In this document: in pieces, positions 29,592 to 40,484 of the stretch | Layout: every line of letters starts with the position of its first letter | How positions within the stretch are numbered: the first letter of the stretch is position 1 | DNA from: Dechloromonas hortensis | GTDB taxonomy: Bacteria; Pseudomonadota; Gammaproteobacteria; Burkholderiales; Rhodocyclaceae | Direction of reading: 5' to 3' | Assembly (NCBI RefSeq): GCF_009469765.1 | Contig: NZ_SSSQ01000010.1 | Location: 81,772-145,771, forward strand | Length of the DNA: 64,000 bases | Notes under the pieces: generated by a model | Database searches by the model: none | What the model was told of the DNA's origin: nothing | Seen by the model: only the letters and a program-made list of their open reading frames with translations | Position numbers and translations under genes: made by a program

Positions 29592-30293
29592 ATGAGCTTC
29601 GTATTTCCTCCGCCACAAAACGCCGCCTTGCCAGTGGCAGGTACCGAGAATCGTTTTCCCGTGCGTCGTGTTTTTTGCGTCGGCCGCAACTATGCGGATC
29701 ATGCGCGTGAGATGGGGGCGATCGATCAGGCGGATGGGCGGGAGCCGCCGTTTTTCTTCATGAAGCCGGGCGACGCCGTGGTCAGCGGCGAGGGCGAGTT
29801 GAGCGTTGCTTATCCGCCGCTGACAAAAAACCTGCATCACGAAGTCGAGATGGTGGTCGCTCTCCAGGCGGGCGGGGCGAATCTTGCGGTCGACGCGGCC
29901 AAAAGCCTGATTTTCGGCTACGCGGTCGGCCTGGACCTGACCCGGCGCGACATCCAGGGCAGGGCCAAGGAAAAGGGGCAGCCCTGGGATATGGGCAAGG
30001 GCTTCGATCAGTCGGCAGTGGTCAGCGTCATTCAGCCGGTGGCCGTTTGCGGCCATCCGGATCACGGCCGGATCTGGCTGAGCGTCAATGGCGAAATCCG
30101 CCAGGACGGCGATCTGTCGGCGATGATGTGGAAGGTGGCGGACATCATCGCCAACCTGTCGACGCTGGTCCGCCTGGAGGCCGGCGACCTGATCTACACA
30201 GGCACGCCGGCTGGGGTCGGGCCGATCGTACCGGGCGATGTGCTGGCGGCGGGCGTCGACGGTGTCGGCAGCCTCCGCCTGCGCATCGTTTAG
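29592..30293 (+). CDS. Fumarylacetoacetate hydrolase-family protein (acylpyruvate hydrolase-like)
   Basis: A 233-residue FAH-fold hydrolase. VFCVGRNYADHAREMG, the metal ligands in HHEVEMVVAL, VGLDLTRRDIQ and IYTGTPAGVGPI are conserved in acylpyruvases and fumarylpyruvate hydrolases. The ATG at 29592 is preferred over one 33 nt upstream. It could act on oxaloacetate (decarboxylase/tautomerase) or on fumarylpyruvate; sequence alone does not decide. It diverges from fimV. Confidence 0.9.
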   Translation: MSFVFPPPQNAALPVAGTENRFPVRRVFCVGRNYADHAREMGAIDQADGREPPFFFMKPGDAVVSGEGELSVAYPPLTKNLHHEVEMVVALQAGGANLAVDAAKSLIFGYAVGLDLTRRDIQGRAKEKGQPWDMGKGFDQSAVVSVIQPVAVCGHPDHGRIWLSVNGEIRQDGDLSAMMWKVADIIANLSTLVRLEAGDLIYTGTPAGVGPIVPGDVLAAGVDGVGSLRLRIV

Positions 30294-30296
30294 GGC

Positions 30297-31592
30297 TTAG
30301 CTCGGGCGCTTGTCGATGACCCGCTTCGCCTTGCCGACTGAGCGCTCGATACCACCGACCTCGACGACATCGATCCTGGCCGAAATGCCGATGTAGGACT
30401 TGATGTGGTGCTGCAGGTCGTGCGCCACGAACTCCCGCTCGGCGCTGCTGGCGAACTGGAACTCCGGTTTCAGTTCGACATTGACCTTGATCGAGTCGAG
30501 GTGGCCGTCGCGCGTCACTTCCAGCACGTAATGCGGCGATAGCTTGGCCTGGCGCAGGATCAGCTCCTCGATCTGGGTCGGGAAGACATTGACGCCGCGA
30601 ATGATCAGCATGTCGTCCGAGCGGCCGGTGAGCTTGCCGATCCGCCGCATGGCGCGGGATGTCGGCGGCAGCAGTCGGGTCAGGTCGCGCGTCCGGTAGC
30701 GGATGACCGGCATTGCTTCTTTGCTCAGCGAGGTGAACACCAGTTCGCCCTGGCTGCCTTCGGGCAGCACTTCGCCGGTGTTGGGATCGATGATTTCCGG
30801 GTAGAAATGGTCCTCCCAGATCACTGGGCCATCCTTGCTCTCGGCGCATTCGTTGGCGACACCCGGGCCGATCACTTCCGACAGGCCGTAGATGTCGATG
30901 GCGTCGATGCCGAAGGCGTTCTCGATCTCGCCGCGCATGGCGTCGGTCCACGGTTCGGCGCCGTGGATGCCGATGCGCAGCGCCGTGCTGCGCGGGTCGA
31001 TGCCCTGGCGGCGGAATTCGTCGGCGATGTTCAGCATGTAGGACGGTGTCACCATGATGATGTTCGGCTTGAAGTCGCAGATTAGCTGGACCTGCTTCTC
31101 GGTCTGCCCGCCCGACATCGGGATCACCGTGCAACCGAGCTTCTCGGCGCCGTAATGGGCGCCGAGGCCGCCGGTAAACAGGCCGTAGCCGTAGGCAACA
31201 TGGACGATGTCGCCGGGCCGGCCGCCCGAGGCGTAGATCGAACGGGCGATCAGTTCGGCCCAGGTGTCGATGTCCCGCTGCGTATAGCCGACGACAGTCG
31301 GTTTTCCGGTGGTGCCACTTGAGGCGTGGATGCGGGCGACCTTCTCACGCGGTACGGCGAACATGCCGTAAGGGTAGTTGTCGCGCAGATCCTGCTTGCT
31401 GGTGAATGGAAATTTTGCCAGATCGGCCAGCTCTCTGAAGTCGTCCGGATGAATTCCGGCCGCATCGAAGCTGGTCTTGTAGTGCGCCACGTTGTCGTAG
31501 GCGTGATGCAAGGTCCATTTCAGACGCTCGACCTGCAACGCGGCGATTTCGTCGCGGCTGGCCGATTCGATGGCGTGTAAGCCTTTTTTCAT
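30297..31592 (-). CDS. paaK: PaaK, phenylacetate-CoA ligase
   Basis: A 431-residue AMP-forming ligase converting phenylacetate and CoA to phenylacetyl-CoA. SSGTTGKPTVVGYT is the adenylate-forming P-loop, followed by VAYGYGLFTGGLGAHYGAE and the YGLSEV and RSDDMLIIRGVNVFP motifs of the PaaK family. The ATG at 31592 is supported by GGAGGGAG 6-8 nt upstream; the longer frame lacks this. No other paa genes are in the window, so it may serve another aromatic acid pathway. Confidence 0.94.
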   Translation of the reverse strand: MKKGLHAIESASRDEIAALQVERLKWTLHHAYDNVAHYKTSFDAAGIHPDDFRELADLAKFPFTSKQDLRDNYPYGMFAVPREKVARIHASSGTTGKPTVVGYTQRDIDTWAELIARSIYASGGRPGDIVHVAYGYGLFTGGLGAHYGAEKLGCTVIPMSGGQTEKQVQLICDFKPNIIMVTPSYMLNIADEFRRQGIDPRSTALRIGIHGAEPWTDAMRGEIENAFGIDAIDIYGLSEVIGPGVANECAESKDGPVIWEDHFYPEIIDPNTGEVLPEGSQGELVFTSLSKEAMPVIRYRTRDLTRLLPPTSRAMRRIGKLTGRSDDMLIIRGVNVFPTQIEELILRQAKLSPHYVLEVTRDGHLDSIKVNVELKPEFQFASSAEREFVAHDLQHHIKSYIGISARIDVVEVGGIERSVGKAKRVIDKRPS

Positions 31593-31724
31593 TGTTGTCT
31601 CCCTCCTGAGCGGCAGATTCTCGTTTGCCTGGGCGGGGGACCGGTTGAGCCAGATCAATTTGTCATGTTTTTGCCGGTCGACCGCAGGCTTCGCGGTCGG
31701 CAAGGGGTGGGCGCAACCTGCGTC

Positions 31725-33083
31725 ATGCGACAATCCCGCCCCATGCTTCTTGCCGCTGCCCGCGGGCTCCTCGCCCATGCCTTTCCCATCCTGATCGCCC
31801 AGCTAGCCTCCATCGGCATGATGGTGGTCGATACCGCCGTCCTCGGCCACGTCAGCCCGCTCGACCTGGCGGCGGTGGCGATTGGCGGTGGCATTCATGT
31901 TTCCGTGGTTTTCGCCCTGGTCGGCATCCTGCAGGCGGTGGCGCCGGTCGTCGCCCACCTGCACGGCGCAGGGCGGGATGGCGAAGTGGCCGGCGTGCTG
32001 CAGCAGGGCTTCTGGCTGGCCCTGTTGCTCAGTATCCCCGGTGTGCTCTTCCTGCTATACCCGGGGGCGCTGCTCGGTGTGGCCAGCATGGATGCCGCGG
32101 TCGACGCCAAGGTTCGGCAGTATTTGGCGCTGCTCGCCTGGGGGCTGCCAGCAGCGCTTTGCTATCGAACCTTCTATGCCTTTTGCAATGCGCTGGGTAA
32201 GCCGCGGGTGCTGATGGGGATCGGTCTCTTCAGTCTCTTCCTGCACGCACTGCTGGCCTGGGGGTTGGCCTTGCAGGGTTGGCTGGGCGAACCGCTTGGG
32301 GTGGTCGGCTGCGCGCTGTCCAATATCGTGATCGGCTGGCTGGCCTGCCTGAGCGGGGGCGCCTATCTTGCTTACGGCCCGCTCGGCACACGTTACCGGC
32401 CATTCAGCCAGTGGCAGCGGCCGCATTGGCCGATGTGGCGCGAACTGCTGCGCCTTGGCTTGCCGATGGGGCTGTCCAATCTGGTCGAGATCACTTCGTT
32501 TACGCTGGTCAGTCTGTTCGTCGCTTCGCTTGGCGCCACCGTCGTCGCCGGTCACCGGATCGTCGCCAACATCTCGGCCCTGACTTACATGCTGCCCTTG
32601 TCGCTGGCCATTGCGACGATGGCGGCGCTCGGCCAGGCGGTTGGCGGGCGCGACTGGCCGCGGGCCCATGCCACGGTGCGCGCCGGCTTGCTGCTCGCCG
32701 CCGGCTTGTCGACGCTGGCCGGCCTGCTGCTCTGGCTGGCTGCCGAACCGCTGGTCGCTGCCTATACCGACGACCCGGCGGTGCGGTCGGTGGCGGTCGG
32801 CCTGGTCATCTACGTCGCGATTTACCAGTTTTTCGATGCCTTGCAGACGGTGGCCGGCCATGCCTTGCGCGCCTACCGGGTGACGTTTGCGCCGATGCTG
32901 GTCCAGACTTTCTGCTTTTGGGGCATCGGTTTGCTGGGCGGTGCCTGGCTTTGTTATCGCTGGTCGCCGCCGCTTGGCGTGGCCGGATTCTGGCTGGCCG
33001 CGGTGGCCGGTTTGATCCTGGCCGCTGCGATGTTGCTGCCGCTGCTGCGCAAGGCCATGCAGGGCGTCGAATCGGTTCCATAA
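31725..33083 (+). CDS. MATE-family multidrug/metabolite exporter (NorM-like)
   Basis: A 452-residue protein with about 12 hydrophobic helices in two homologous halves. Typical MATE segments are FPILIAQLASIGMMVVDTAVLG in the first half and LGLPMGLSNLVEITSF in the second. The start is ATG 31725 or ATG 31743. It is divergent from paaK and 136 nt upstream of sucC. The exporter would use a sodium or proton gradient; substrate unknown. Confidence 0.92.
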   Translation: MRQSRPMLLAAARGLLAHAFPILIAQLASIGMMVVDTAVLGHVSPLDLAAVAIGGGIHVSVVFALVGILQAVAPVVAHLHGAGRDGEVAGVLQQGFWLALLLSIPGVLFLLYPGALLGVASMDAAVDAKVRQYLALLAWGLPAALCYRTFYAFCNALGKPRVLMGIGLFSLFLHALLAWGLALQGWLGEPLGVVGCALSNIVIGWLACLSGGAYLAYGPLGTRYRPFSQWQRPHWPMWRELLRLGLPMGLSNLVEITSFTLVSLFVASLGATVVAGHRIVANISALTYMLPLSLAIATMAALGQAVGGRDWPRAHATVRAGLLLAAGLSTLAGLLLWLAAEPLVAAYTDDPAVRSVAVGLVIYVAIYQFFDALQTVAGHALRAYRVTFAPMLVQTFCFWGIGLLGGAWLCYRWSPPLGVAGFWLAAVAGLILAAAMLLPLLRKAMQGVESVP

Positions 33084-33219
33084 TTATGAATTTTGGTCTG
33101 CAATAATTTTTTCCGTATGTGGTAAGATTTTGGGCTCAAGACGGTATAACCGGGTGGGGTCAGGGGATGTTTCGGCCACCGCTCATTGCTCGCAACTCAA
33201 CTAAACGCAAGGAAAGCGC

Positions 33220-34380
<1,161 letters not shown>

Positions 34381-34391
34381 GGAGCTATTGA

Positions 34392-35285
34392 ATGTCCATT
34401 TTCATCAATAAAGACACCCGCATCATCACCCAGGGCATCACCGGCAAGACCGGTCAGTTCCACACGGAAAAGTGCCAGGAATACGCGAACGGCAAGGAAT
34501 GCTTCGTTGCCGGCGTGAACCCGAAGAAGGCCGGCGAGTCCATCTTCAACATCCCCATCTACGCCTCCGTCAAGGAAGCCGCTGCCGAAACCGGTGCCAC
34601 CGTTTCCGTTATCTACGTGCCGCCCCCGGGTGCTGCTGCCGCGATCTGGGAAGCCGTTGAAGCCGACCTCGACCTGGCCATCTGCATCACCGAAGGCATT
34701 CCTGTGCGCGACATGCTGATCCTGCGCAACAAGATGAAGGAAAAGGAAGCCAAGGGCGGCAAGAAGACCCTGCTGCTCGGCCCGAACTGCCCCGGCCTGA
34801 TTACCCCGGACGAAGTGAAGATCGGCATCATGCCGGGTCACATCCACCGCAAGGGCCGCATCGGCGTCGTCTCCCGCTCCGGCACCCTGACCTACGAAGC
34901 CGTCGGCCAGCTGACCGAAATCGGTCTCGGCCAGTCGTCTGCCGTCGGTATCGGTGGCGACCCGATCAACGGTCTGAAGCACATCGACGTCATGAAGGCC
35001 TTCAATGACGATCCGGAAACCGACGCCGTCATCATGATCGGCGAAATCGGTGGTCCGGACGAAGCCGAAGCCGCCATGTGGTGCAAGGAAAACATGAAGA
35101 AGCCGGTCGTCGGCTTCATCGCCGGTGTTACCGCCCCGGCCGGCAAGCGCATGGGTCACGCTGGTGCGTTGATCTCCGGCGGTGCCGACACCGCCGATGC
35201 CAAGCTCGCCATCATGGAAGAGTGTGGCTTCAAGGTGACGCGCAATCCGTCCGAAATGGCCAAGCTGCTCAAGGCCATGCTGTAA
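34392..35285 (+). CDS. sucD: SucD, succinyl-CoA synthetase alpha subunit
   Basis: A 297-residue CoA-binding subunit. It has GITGKTGQFHTEKC near the N-terminus and the phospho-histidine in KRMGHAGALISGGADTA. It carries the same high-expression codon bias as sucC. A terminator follows 20 nt after the stop. Confidence 0.98.
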   Translation: MSIFINKDTRIITQGITGKTGQFHTEKCQEYANGKECFVAGVNPKKAGESIFNIPIYASVKEAAAETGATVSVIYVPPPGAAAAIWEAVEADLDLAICITEGIPVRDMLILRNKMKEKEAKGGKKTLLLGPNCPGLITPDEVKIGIMPGHIHRKGRIGVVSRSGTLTYEAVGQLTEIGLGQSSAVGIGGDPINGLKHIDVMKAFNDDPETDAVIMIGEIGGPDEAEAAMWCKENMKKPVVGFIAGVTAPAGKRMGHAGALISGGADTADAKLAIMEECGFKVTRNPSEMAKLLKAML

Positions 35286-35305
35286 AATTCGAGCCTAGCT
35301 CAACC

Positions 35306-35336
35306 AAAAAGGCGGGCCGCGTGTCCGCCTTTTTTA
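35306..35336 (+). terminator. Rho-independent terminator after sucD
   Basis: AAAAAGGCGG (35306-35315) pairs with CCGCCTTTTT (35325-35334) across a 9-nt loop and runs into Ts. The A-tract on the left side could also let it act on antisense transcripts. It ends only 14 nt before the next start codon. Confidence 0.92.
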
Positions 35337-35349
35337 CGTCTGCAGGTTT

Positions 35350-36051
35350 ATGGAACTCGACTTTTTTTCTACCGCTTTCTGGATCGCCGTTGGCCAGATC
35401 ATCCTGATCGATATCGTGCTCTCCGGCGACAATGCCGTGGTGATCGCACTCGCCTGCCGTAATCTGGCGCCGGAGCAACGCAAGGCCGGCATTTTCTGGG
35501 GCGTCGCCGGGGCGGTCAGCCTGCGTGTGGTGCTGACGGTTTTTGCCGCGCTGGTTATGGACCTGCCCTGGCTGAAACTGGTTGGCGGCGTGCTGCTGGT
35601 GTGGATCGCCGTCAAGTTGATGCTGCCCGAGGAGGAGGAGGGGCATGACATCAAGTCCTCGGCCAACTTGTGGGGCGCCGTCAAGACCATCATCGTCGCC
35701 GATTTCGTGATGAGCCTCGACAACGTGATTGCCGTTGCCGGTGCCGCGCATGGCAGCCTGGCGCTGCTGCTGTTCGGTTTGGCCGTCAGCATTCCGCTGA
35801 TCGTCTGGTCGAGCCAGTTGATCCTGCACTGGATGGAACGCTTTCCGTCCATCGTGTTGTTCGGTGCGGCCTTGCTCGGCTACGTGGCGGGGCAGATGGT
35901 TTTTACCGACCCTGGGGTGCTGGCCGTGCTGCCGGCCCTGCCGGCCTGGTCGGCGAAGCTGGCCGGTGCCGTCGGGGCGCTGGTCGTGGTGGTAGTGGGG
36001 CGCTGGCTGGAGCAGCGGATTCTCGCCCGCCAGGACGTGACGATCGTATAA
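35350..36051 (+). CDS. TerC-family membrane protein (YkoY/YjbE-like, putative Mn exporter)
   Basis: A 233-residue integral membrane protein with about seven helices. The TerC acidic motifs LSGDNAVVIALAC and DFVMSLDNVIAVAG are intact. Family members export manganese and help load exported metalloenzymes. It follows the sucD terminator so closely that its promoter must overlap that terminator or it depends on read-through. It is 9 nt upstream of the next gene. Confidence 0.9.
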   Translation: MELDFFSTAFWIAVGQIILIDIVLSGDNAVVIALACRNLAPEQRKAGIFWGVAGAVSLRVVLTVFAALVMDLPWLKLVGGVLLVWIAVKLMLPEEEEGHDIKSSANLWGAVKTIIVADFVMSLDNVIAVAGAAHGSLALLLFGLAVSIPLIVWSSQLILHWMERFPSIVLFGAALLGYVAGQMVFTDPGVLAVLPALPAWSAKLAGAVGALVVVVVGRWLEQRILARQDVTIV

Positions 36052-36060
36052 GGAATAAAC

Positions 36061-37017
36061 ATGGCCCTGTTTCTTTCGGAAAATGACGTAAAACAGCTGT
36101 TGACCGTAGGAATGGCCATGGAAGCTGTCGAATCGGCGCATCGCGACCTGGCGCTCGGCCAGGCGCAGGACACGCCGCGGGCACGGACCCGACTGCCGCA
36201 GACGGCCCTGCACATCCTGCAGGGCGCCTTGCCGGCGCAGGGCGTGCTCGGCTACAAGGCCTACACCAGCAACCGCAGCGGTAACCGTTTTCTGGTGCAC
36301 CTTTTCGACGCGGCAAGCGGCCGTTTGCGGGCGATGATCGAGGCCGACTATCTGGGCATGATCCGCACCGGTGCGGCGAGCGGGGTGGCCGCCAAATGGC
36401 TCGCCCGGCCGGAGGCGAAGGTGGCTGGCGTGTTCGGCGCCGGTTGGCAGGCCGAGGGGCACGTCCGCGCCATCTGCGAAGCGCTGCCGCTGGAATGCGT
36501 CAAGGTGTTCGCGCGCCAGGCCGACAAGCTGGCCGTGTTCTGCCAGCGGCTGAGCGAGCAGACCGGCGTCCGCGTCGTGCCGGCGGCGAGTGCCGAAGAG
36601 GCCGTGCGCGATAGTGATCTGCTCGGTACTGTGACGACTGCCGCACAGCCGCTGTTTGACGCCGTATGGCTGAGTCCGGGGACCCACATCAACGCCGCCG
36701 GCTCGAATGCGCTGATTCGCCAGGAATTGTCGGAGGCGACGCTGCGGCGCTGCGGCCTGATCGCTGTCGATACCGTCGCCACGGCACTGGCCGAGGCCGG
36801 CGATCTGTTGCCGCTGCTCGAAAAGGGGCGCTTGCAGCCGCGCCAGATGGTCGAACTGGGCGAGGTGATCATCGGTCGCCAGCCGGGCCGGGAGTCGGCC
36901 GAGCAAATTACCGTCTTTGAGTCGCAGGGCCTGGCCATCCAGGACCTAGCAGTTGCCCTACGGGTGCTGGCAGCTGCCGAAGCGACCGGCCTGGGGGTGG
37001 AAATCCCGCTGCAATGA
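36061..37017 (+). CDS. Ornithine cyclodeaminase/mu-crystallin family protein
   Basis: A 318-residue NAD(P)-dependent enzyme. The Rossmann region VAGVFGAGWQAEGHVRAI, the substrate-site KAYTSNRSG and the GTHINAAGSNALIRQEL segment identify the family. Members act as ornithine cyclodeaminase, alanine dehydrogenase, iminosuccinate reductase or ketimine reductase; I cannot choose among them. Probably cotranscribed with the TerC gene. Confidence 0.88.
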   Translation: MALFLSENDVKQLLTVGMAMEAVESAHRDLALGQAQDTPRARTRLPQTALHILQGALPAQGVLGYKAYTSNRSGNRFLVHLFDAASGRLRAMIEADYLGMIRTGAASGVAAKWLARPEAKVAGVFGAGWQAEGHVRAICEALPLECVKVFARQADKLAVFCQRLSEQTGVRVVPAASAEEAVRDSDLLGTVTTAAQPLFDAVWLSPGTHINAAGSNALIRQELSEATLRRCGLIAVDTVATALAEAGDLLPLLEKGRLQPRQMVELGEVIIGRQPGRESAEQITVFESQGLAIQDLAVALRVLAAAEATGLGVEIPLQ

Positions 37018-37113
37018 GGTTTGACCGGAGCCTGGGCTCGGCGTAAAAATATGCCCGACTCCTATGCTTCAAGGATGTTTGGCAGCAGCTACGGGGATGG
37101 AAGGGAAAAGGGG

Positions 37114-39648
37114 ATGGCAAAAGCCGCATTCTGGCGGTCGGAATGGTTTCTCGGCGGGCTGTTGACGCTGCTCCTGCTGCTGGCCGGGGCGAGCGATCTG
37201 CTGCAAAGCCTTGAGCGCAAGGCCTACGACATCGGGGTGCAGGCGGCGAGCCGCACGCCTAGCGAACGTATCGCGATTATCGCCATCGACGAGCCGAGCC
37301 TGGCCAATTTGGGCCGCTGGCCGTGGCCGCGCGACCTGCACGCCCGCCTGATCGACCGCCTGGCCAGTGCGCCGGCCAAGGTGATCGCCAGCACCGTGTT
37401 TTTCTCCGAGGCGCAACTCGACCCGGGCTATCGCTACATCAGCCGCCTGATCGATATCGTCAACCAGGCGGCTGCCGAAGGCGTAACGCAGACGCCGGAA
37501 ACCGCCAGGATCGCTGCCCTGCTCAGCGAGGCGGAAACGACCCTGAATACCGACCGCCAACTGGCCGAGAGCCTGGCCCGGGCGGGCAACGTCATCCTGC
37601 CTTTCCTCTTTAAACTGGGTGAGGCGCGCGATCGCCCGGACGGTGCACTGGCCGATTTTGTCGTCAAGAATCGCTTGCCGCAGGTCGCCGAGGCCAACGG
37701 CGAGACAGCCAGCGCCGTGCAGGTGCAACTGCCGATCGAAATGCTGGGTGGTCAGGCCTTGGCACTCGGGCATTTGAATGCGCGACCGGATGCCGATGGG
37801 GCGATCCGCAGTGAACCGCTGGTCGTTCGTTATTTCGACCAGTTCTACCCGGCCCTGTCCCTGATGGTGGCGGCGCGCAGCCTGAATCTCGGGCCAGCCG
37901 ACATCCGGGTTACCCTCGGCCAGGAGGTCCGCCTCGGCAAGCTGCGCATACCGACCAATCGCAGCACCGAGATGAATACCTTCTTCTACAGGGAGTCCGC
38001 CGGTCGACCGGCTTTTTCGGTCGATTCTTTCTACGACGTGCTGTCCGGCAAGATTCCGGCCAGCAAATATGCTGGCAAGATCGTGCTGATCGGGGCGACG
38101 GCGGCCGGCCTGGGGGCGACGCAGGTGACGCCGTTCTCGCCCGCGATGCCGCCGGTGCTGATCCTGGCGCATTCGGTGTCAAGCCTCCTGCAGGAGCATT
38201 TTTTCGTGACCCCGCGCTGGGGCAACTGGGTCAGCCTGGGCGCCATGCTGCTGGTCGGCCTTTATCTGATGTTCGTCTTGCCGCGTCTGACGGCGGGTGT
38301 CGGTGCGCTGCTCACCCTGCTCGTGCTGGTCGCTCTGGTTGGCAGCCATTTCGGGCTGATGCTCGGAGCCGGGATCTGGATCCCGCTGATGGGGGCGAGC
38401 AGCCTGCTGCTGATCGGCCATCTGCTGCTGACTACCCGGCGCTTTCTGCTGACCGAGCGCGGCAAGGAAAAGTCCGATCTCGAGTCGGCCGAATCCAATC
38501 GCATGCTGGGGCTGGCTTTCCAGGGGCAGGGCATGCTCGACCTGGCTTTCGACAAGTTCCGCCGCTGCCCGCTCGATGAAGCGCTGCTCGACAGCCTCTA
38601 CAGCCTGGCCCTGGATTACGAACGCAAACGCCAGTTCAACAAGGCGGAAACGGTATTGTGCTACATGGCCGATTTCAATCCCAAGTTCCGCGATCTGCCC
38701 GAGCGCCTGGCCCGTCTCAAGCAGATGTCGGATAACGTGCTGTTGGCCGGATCACGCGGACAAACGGCGAGCGGCGCCGTGCTGTTGGGCGACGCGCAGG
38801 TCGAGAAGCCGATGTTGGGGCGTTACCAGCTGGAAAAAGAACTGGGCAAGGGGGCGATGGGCGTGGTCTATCTCGGGCGCGATCCGAAGATCAACCGGGT
38901 AGTCGCGATCAAGACCATGGCGCTGGCCCAGGAGTTCGACGCCGACGAACTGGCCGAGGTCAAGCAGCGCTTCTTCCGCGAGGCCGAAACGGCCGGCCGC
39001 CTCAATCATCCGAATATCGTCACCATGTACGACGCCGGCGAGGAGCACGATCTGGCCTATATCGCCATGGAGTTCCTGAAGGGCCGCGATCTGGTGCCGC
39101 AGACCAAGCCAGGCGCCTTGCTGCCGCTGCCGAATGTGTTGTCGATCATCGCCCGGGTGGCCGATGCGCTCGATTACGCGCATCGCAACAACGTCGTCCA
39201 TCGCGACATCAAACCGGCCAACATCATGTACGAGCCGGCCTCGGACCAGGTCAAAGTGACCGATTTCGGCATTGCCCGGATTACAGACTCGTCGAAAACA
39301 CGGACTGGCATGGTGCTCGGGACGCCTTCCTACATGTCGCCGGAACAACTGGCCGGCAAGAAAATCGACGGTCGTTCCGACCTTTTCTCGCTCGGGGTCA
39401 CGCTCTATCAGATGTGCTGCGGTCAACTGCCGTTTACCGGCGAATCCCTGGCCCAGTTGATGTTCCGGATCGCCAACGAGGCGCCGACCGATATCGCCGT
39501 CCTTAACCCGCAACTCCCGGGCGCGGTGGTGGCAGTGATCGAGCAGGCCTTGCAAAAGAACGTCGAGCAGCGCTATCAGCAAGGCAGCCAAATGGCCGCC
39601 GATTTGCGCGCCTGCCTGACCGGCTTGGTAACGGAGGCGGAGCAATGA
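37114..39648 (+). CDS. CHASE2-sensor Ser/Thr protein kinase
   Basis: An 844-residue membrane kinase. A first transmembrane helix (about 10-27) is followed by a periplasmic CHASE2 domain (IAIIAIDEPSLANLGRWPWPR), three hydrophobic helices (about 370-450), a TPR-like helical linker (about 470-545) and a Hanks-type kinase domain (about 570-830). Catalytic motifs are complete: G-loop LGKGAMGVVY, VAIK lysine, HRDIKPANIM, DFGIAR and GTPSYMSPEQ. The ATG at 37114, with GGAAGGG upstream, is preferred over one 93 nt earlier. Overlaps the phosphatase gene by 4 nt. Confidence 0.93.
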   Translation: MAKAAFWRSEWFLGGLLTLLLLLAGASDLLQSLERKAYDIGVQAASRTPSERIAIIAIDEPSLANLGRWPWPRDLHARLIDRLASAPAKVIASTVFFSEAQLDPGYRYISRLIDIVNQAAAEGVTQTPETARIAALLSEAETTLNTDRQLAESLARAGNVILPFLFKLGEARDRPDGALADFVVKNRLPQVAEANGETASAVQVQLPIEMLGGQALALGHLNARPDADGAIRSEPLVVRYFDQFYPALSLMVAARSLNLGPADIRVTLGQEVRLGKLRIPTNRSTEMNTFFYRESAGRPAFSVDSFYDVLSGKIPASKYAGKIVLIGATAAGLGATQVTPFSPAMPPVLILAHSVSSLLQEHFFVTPRWGNWVSLGAMLLVGLYLMFVLPRLTAGVGALLTLLVLVALVGSHFGLMLGAGIWIPLMGASSLLLIGHLLLTTRRFLLTERGKEKSDLESAESNRMLGLAFQGQGMLDLAFDKFRRCPLDEALLDSLYSLALDYERKRQFNKAETVLCYMADFNPKFRDLPERLARLKQMSDNVLLAGSRGQTASGAVLLGDAQVEKPMLGRYQLEKELGKGAMGVVYLGRDPKINRVVAIKTMALAQEFDADELAEVKQRFFREAETAGRLNHPNIVTMYDAGEEHDLAYIAMEFLKGRDLVPQTKPGALLPLPNVLSIIARVADALDYAHRNNVVHRDIKPANIMYEPASDQVKVTDFGIARITDSSKTRTGMVLGTPSYMSPEQLAGKKIDGRSDLFSLGVTLYQMCCGQLPFTGESLAQLMFRIANEAPTDIAVLNPQLPGAVVAVIEQALQKNVEQRYQQGSQMAADLRACLTGLVTEAEQ

Positions 39649-40469
39649 AAAAGCTGGCCGATGCCCTCGAGATGGTGACGGCGACCGACCCGGGGCTGGT
39701 GCGCGGCCAGAACGAAGATGCGGTGTTTGCCGATGCGGGCCTCGGGCTGGCCATTCTGGCCGACGGCATGGGTGGGTATAACGCCGGCGAAGTGGCGAGC
39801 GGCATGGCGACGACGCTGCTGGCGGCGAATTTTGCCCAATTCATGGCGGCCTCGCCGATGCGTGATGCCGAGTCGATGCGGGCAGAGGTCATGCATCAGC
39901 GCCTGCTGGCCGAGATATCGGCCGTCAATACGGCGATTTTTCAGGCTGCCGAAAGCCAGCCACGCTATGCCGGCATGGGAACGACGCTGGTCGTCGCCTG
40001 CTTTTATGATAATCGTATGAGTGTCGCCCATCTCGGGGATTCGCGCCTCTACCGGCTGCGCGGCGGCTATTTCGAGCAGTTGACCAAGGATCATTCCCTC
40101 TTACAGGAACAGCTTGATAGTGGCATGATTAGCGCTGAAGAAGCTCGCTACTCGCTGAACAAGAACCTTGTCACGCGTGCCCTGGGTGTCGATGCGATGG
40201 TCGAGACGGAAATTCACGACTACGACGTCCAGCTTGATGACATTTTCCTGCTCTGCTCGGATGGCCTCAGTGACATGCTGGACGACACCGAGATTGCGCT
40301 CGCCGTGCAAACCCTGGGTGACAACCTGGCATTGGCGGCGGAGCATCTGGTGCAGATGGCGAATGACAATGGCGGGCGGGATAATATTTCGGTGATTCTG
40401 GTGAGGGTGCGCGGTGATTACACGGTATCCCGGGGCTGGTGGCAAAAGCTGCTGGCCCGGCTCAAGTGA
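39645..40469 (+). CDS. PP2C-family Ser/Thr phosphatase
   Basis: A 274-residue metal-dependent phosphatase, presumably reversing the upstream kinase. All PP2C motifs are present: GQNEDAVF, ILADGMGGYNAGE, GMGTTLVVA, HLGDSRLYRLR, TKDHSL, LLCSDGLSDML and GGRDNISVILV, covering the metal-binding Asp residues. It has no membrane segment. ATGA overlap with the kinase gene implies coupled translation. Confidence 0.95.
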   Translation: MKKLADALEMVTATDPGLVRGQNEDAVFADAGLGLAILADGMGGYNAGEVASGMATTLLAANFAQFMAASPMRDAESMRAEVMHQRLLAEISAVNTAIFQAAESQPRYAGMGTTLVVACFYDNRMSVAHLGDSRLYRLRGGYFEQLTKDHSLLQEQLDSGMISAEEARYSLNKNLVTRALGVDAMVETEIHDYDVQLDDIFLLCSDGLSDMLDDTEIALAVQTLGDNLALAAEHLVQMANDNGGRDNISVILVRVRGDYTVSRGWWQKLLARLK

Positions 40470-40484
40470 GATGAGGCAGGCAAT

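Noticed and set aside
32055..32861. Minus-strand open frame inside the MATE exporter
   Set aside because: Low-complexity Gln/Arg/Gly composition typical of antisense translation of a membrane-protein gene.
35281..35349. Manganese (yybP-ykoY) riboswitch before the TerC gene
   Set aside because: Only 64 nt separate it from sucD and a plain terminator fills it; the conserved riboswitch loops are absent.
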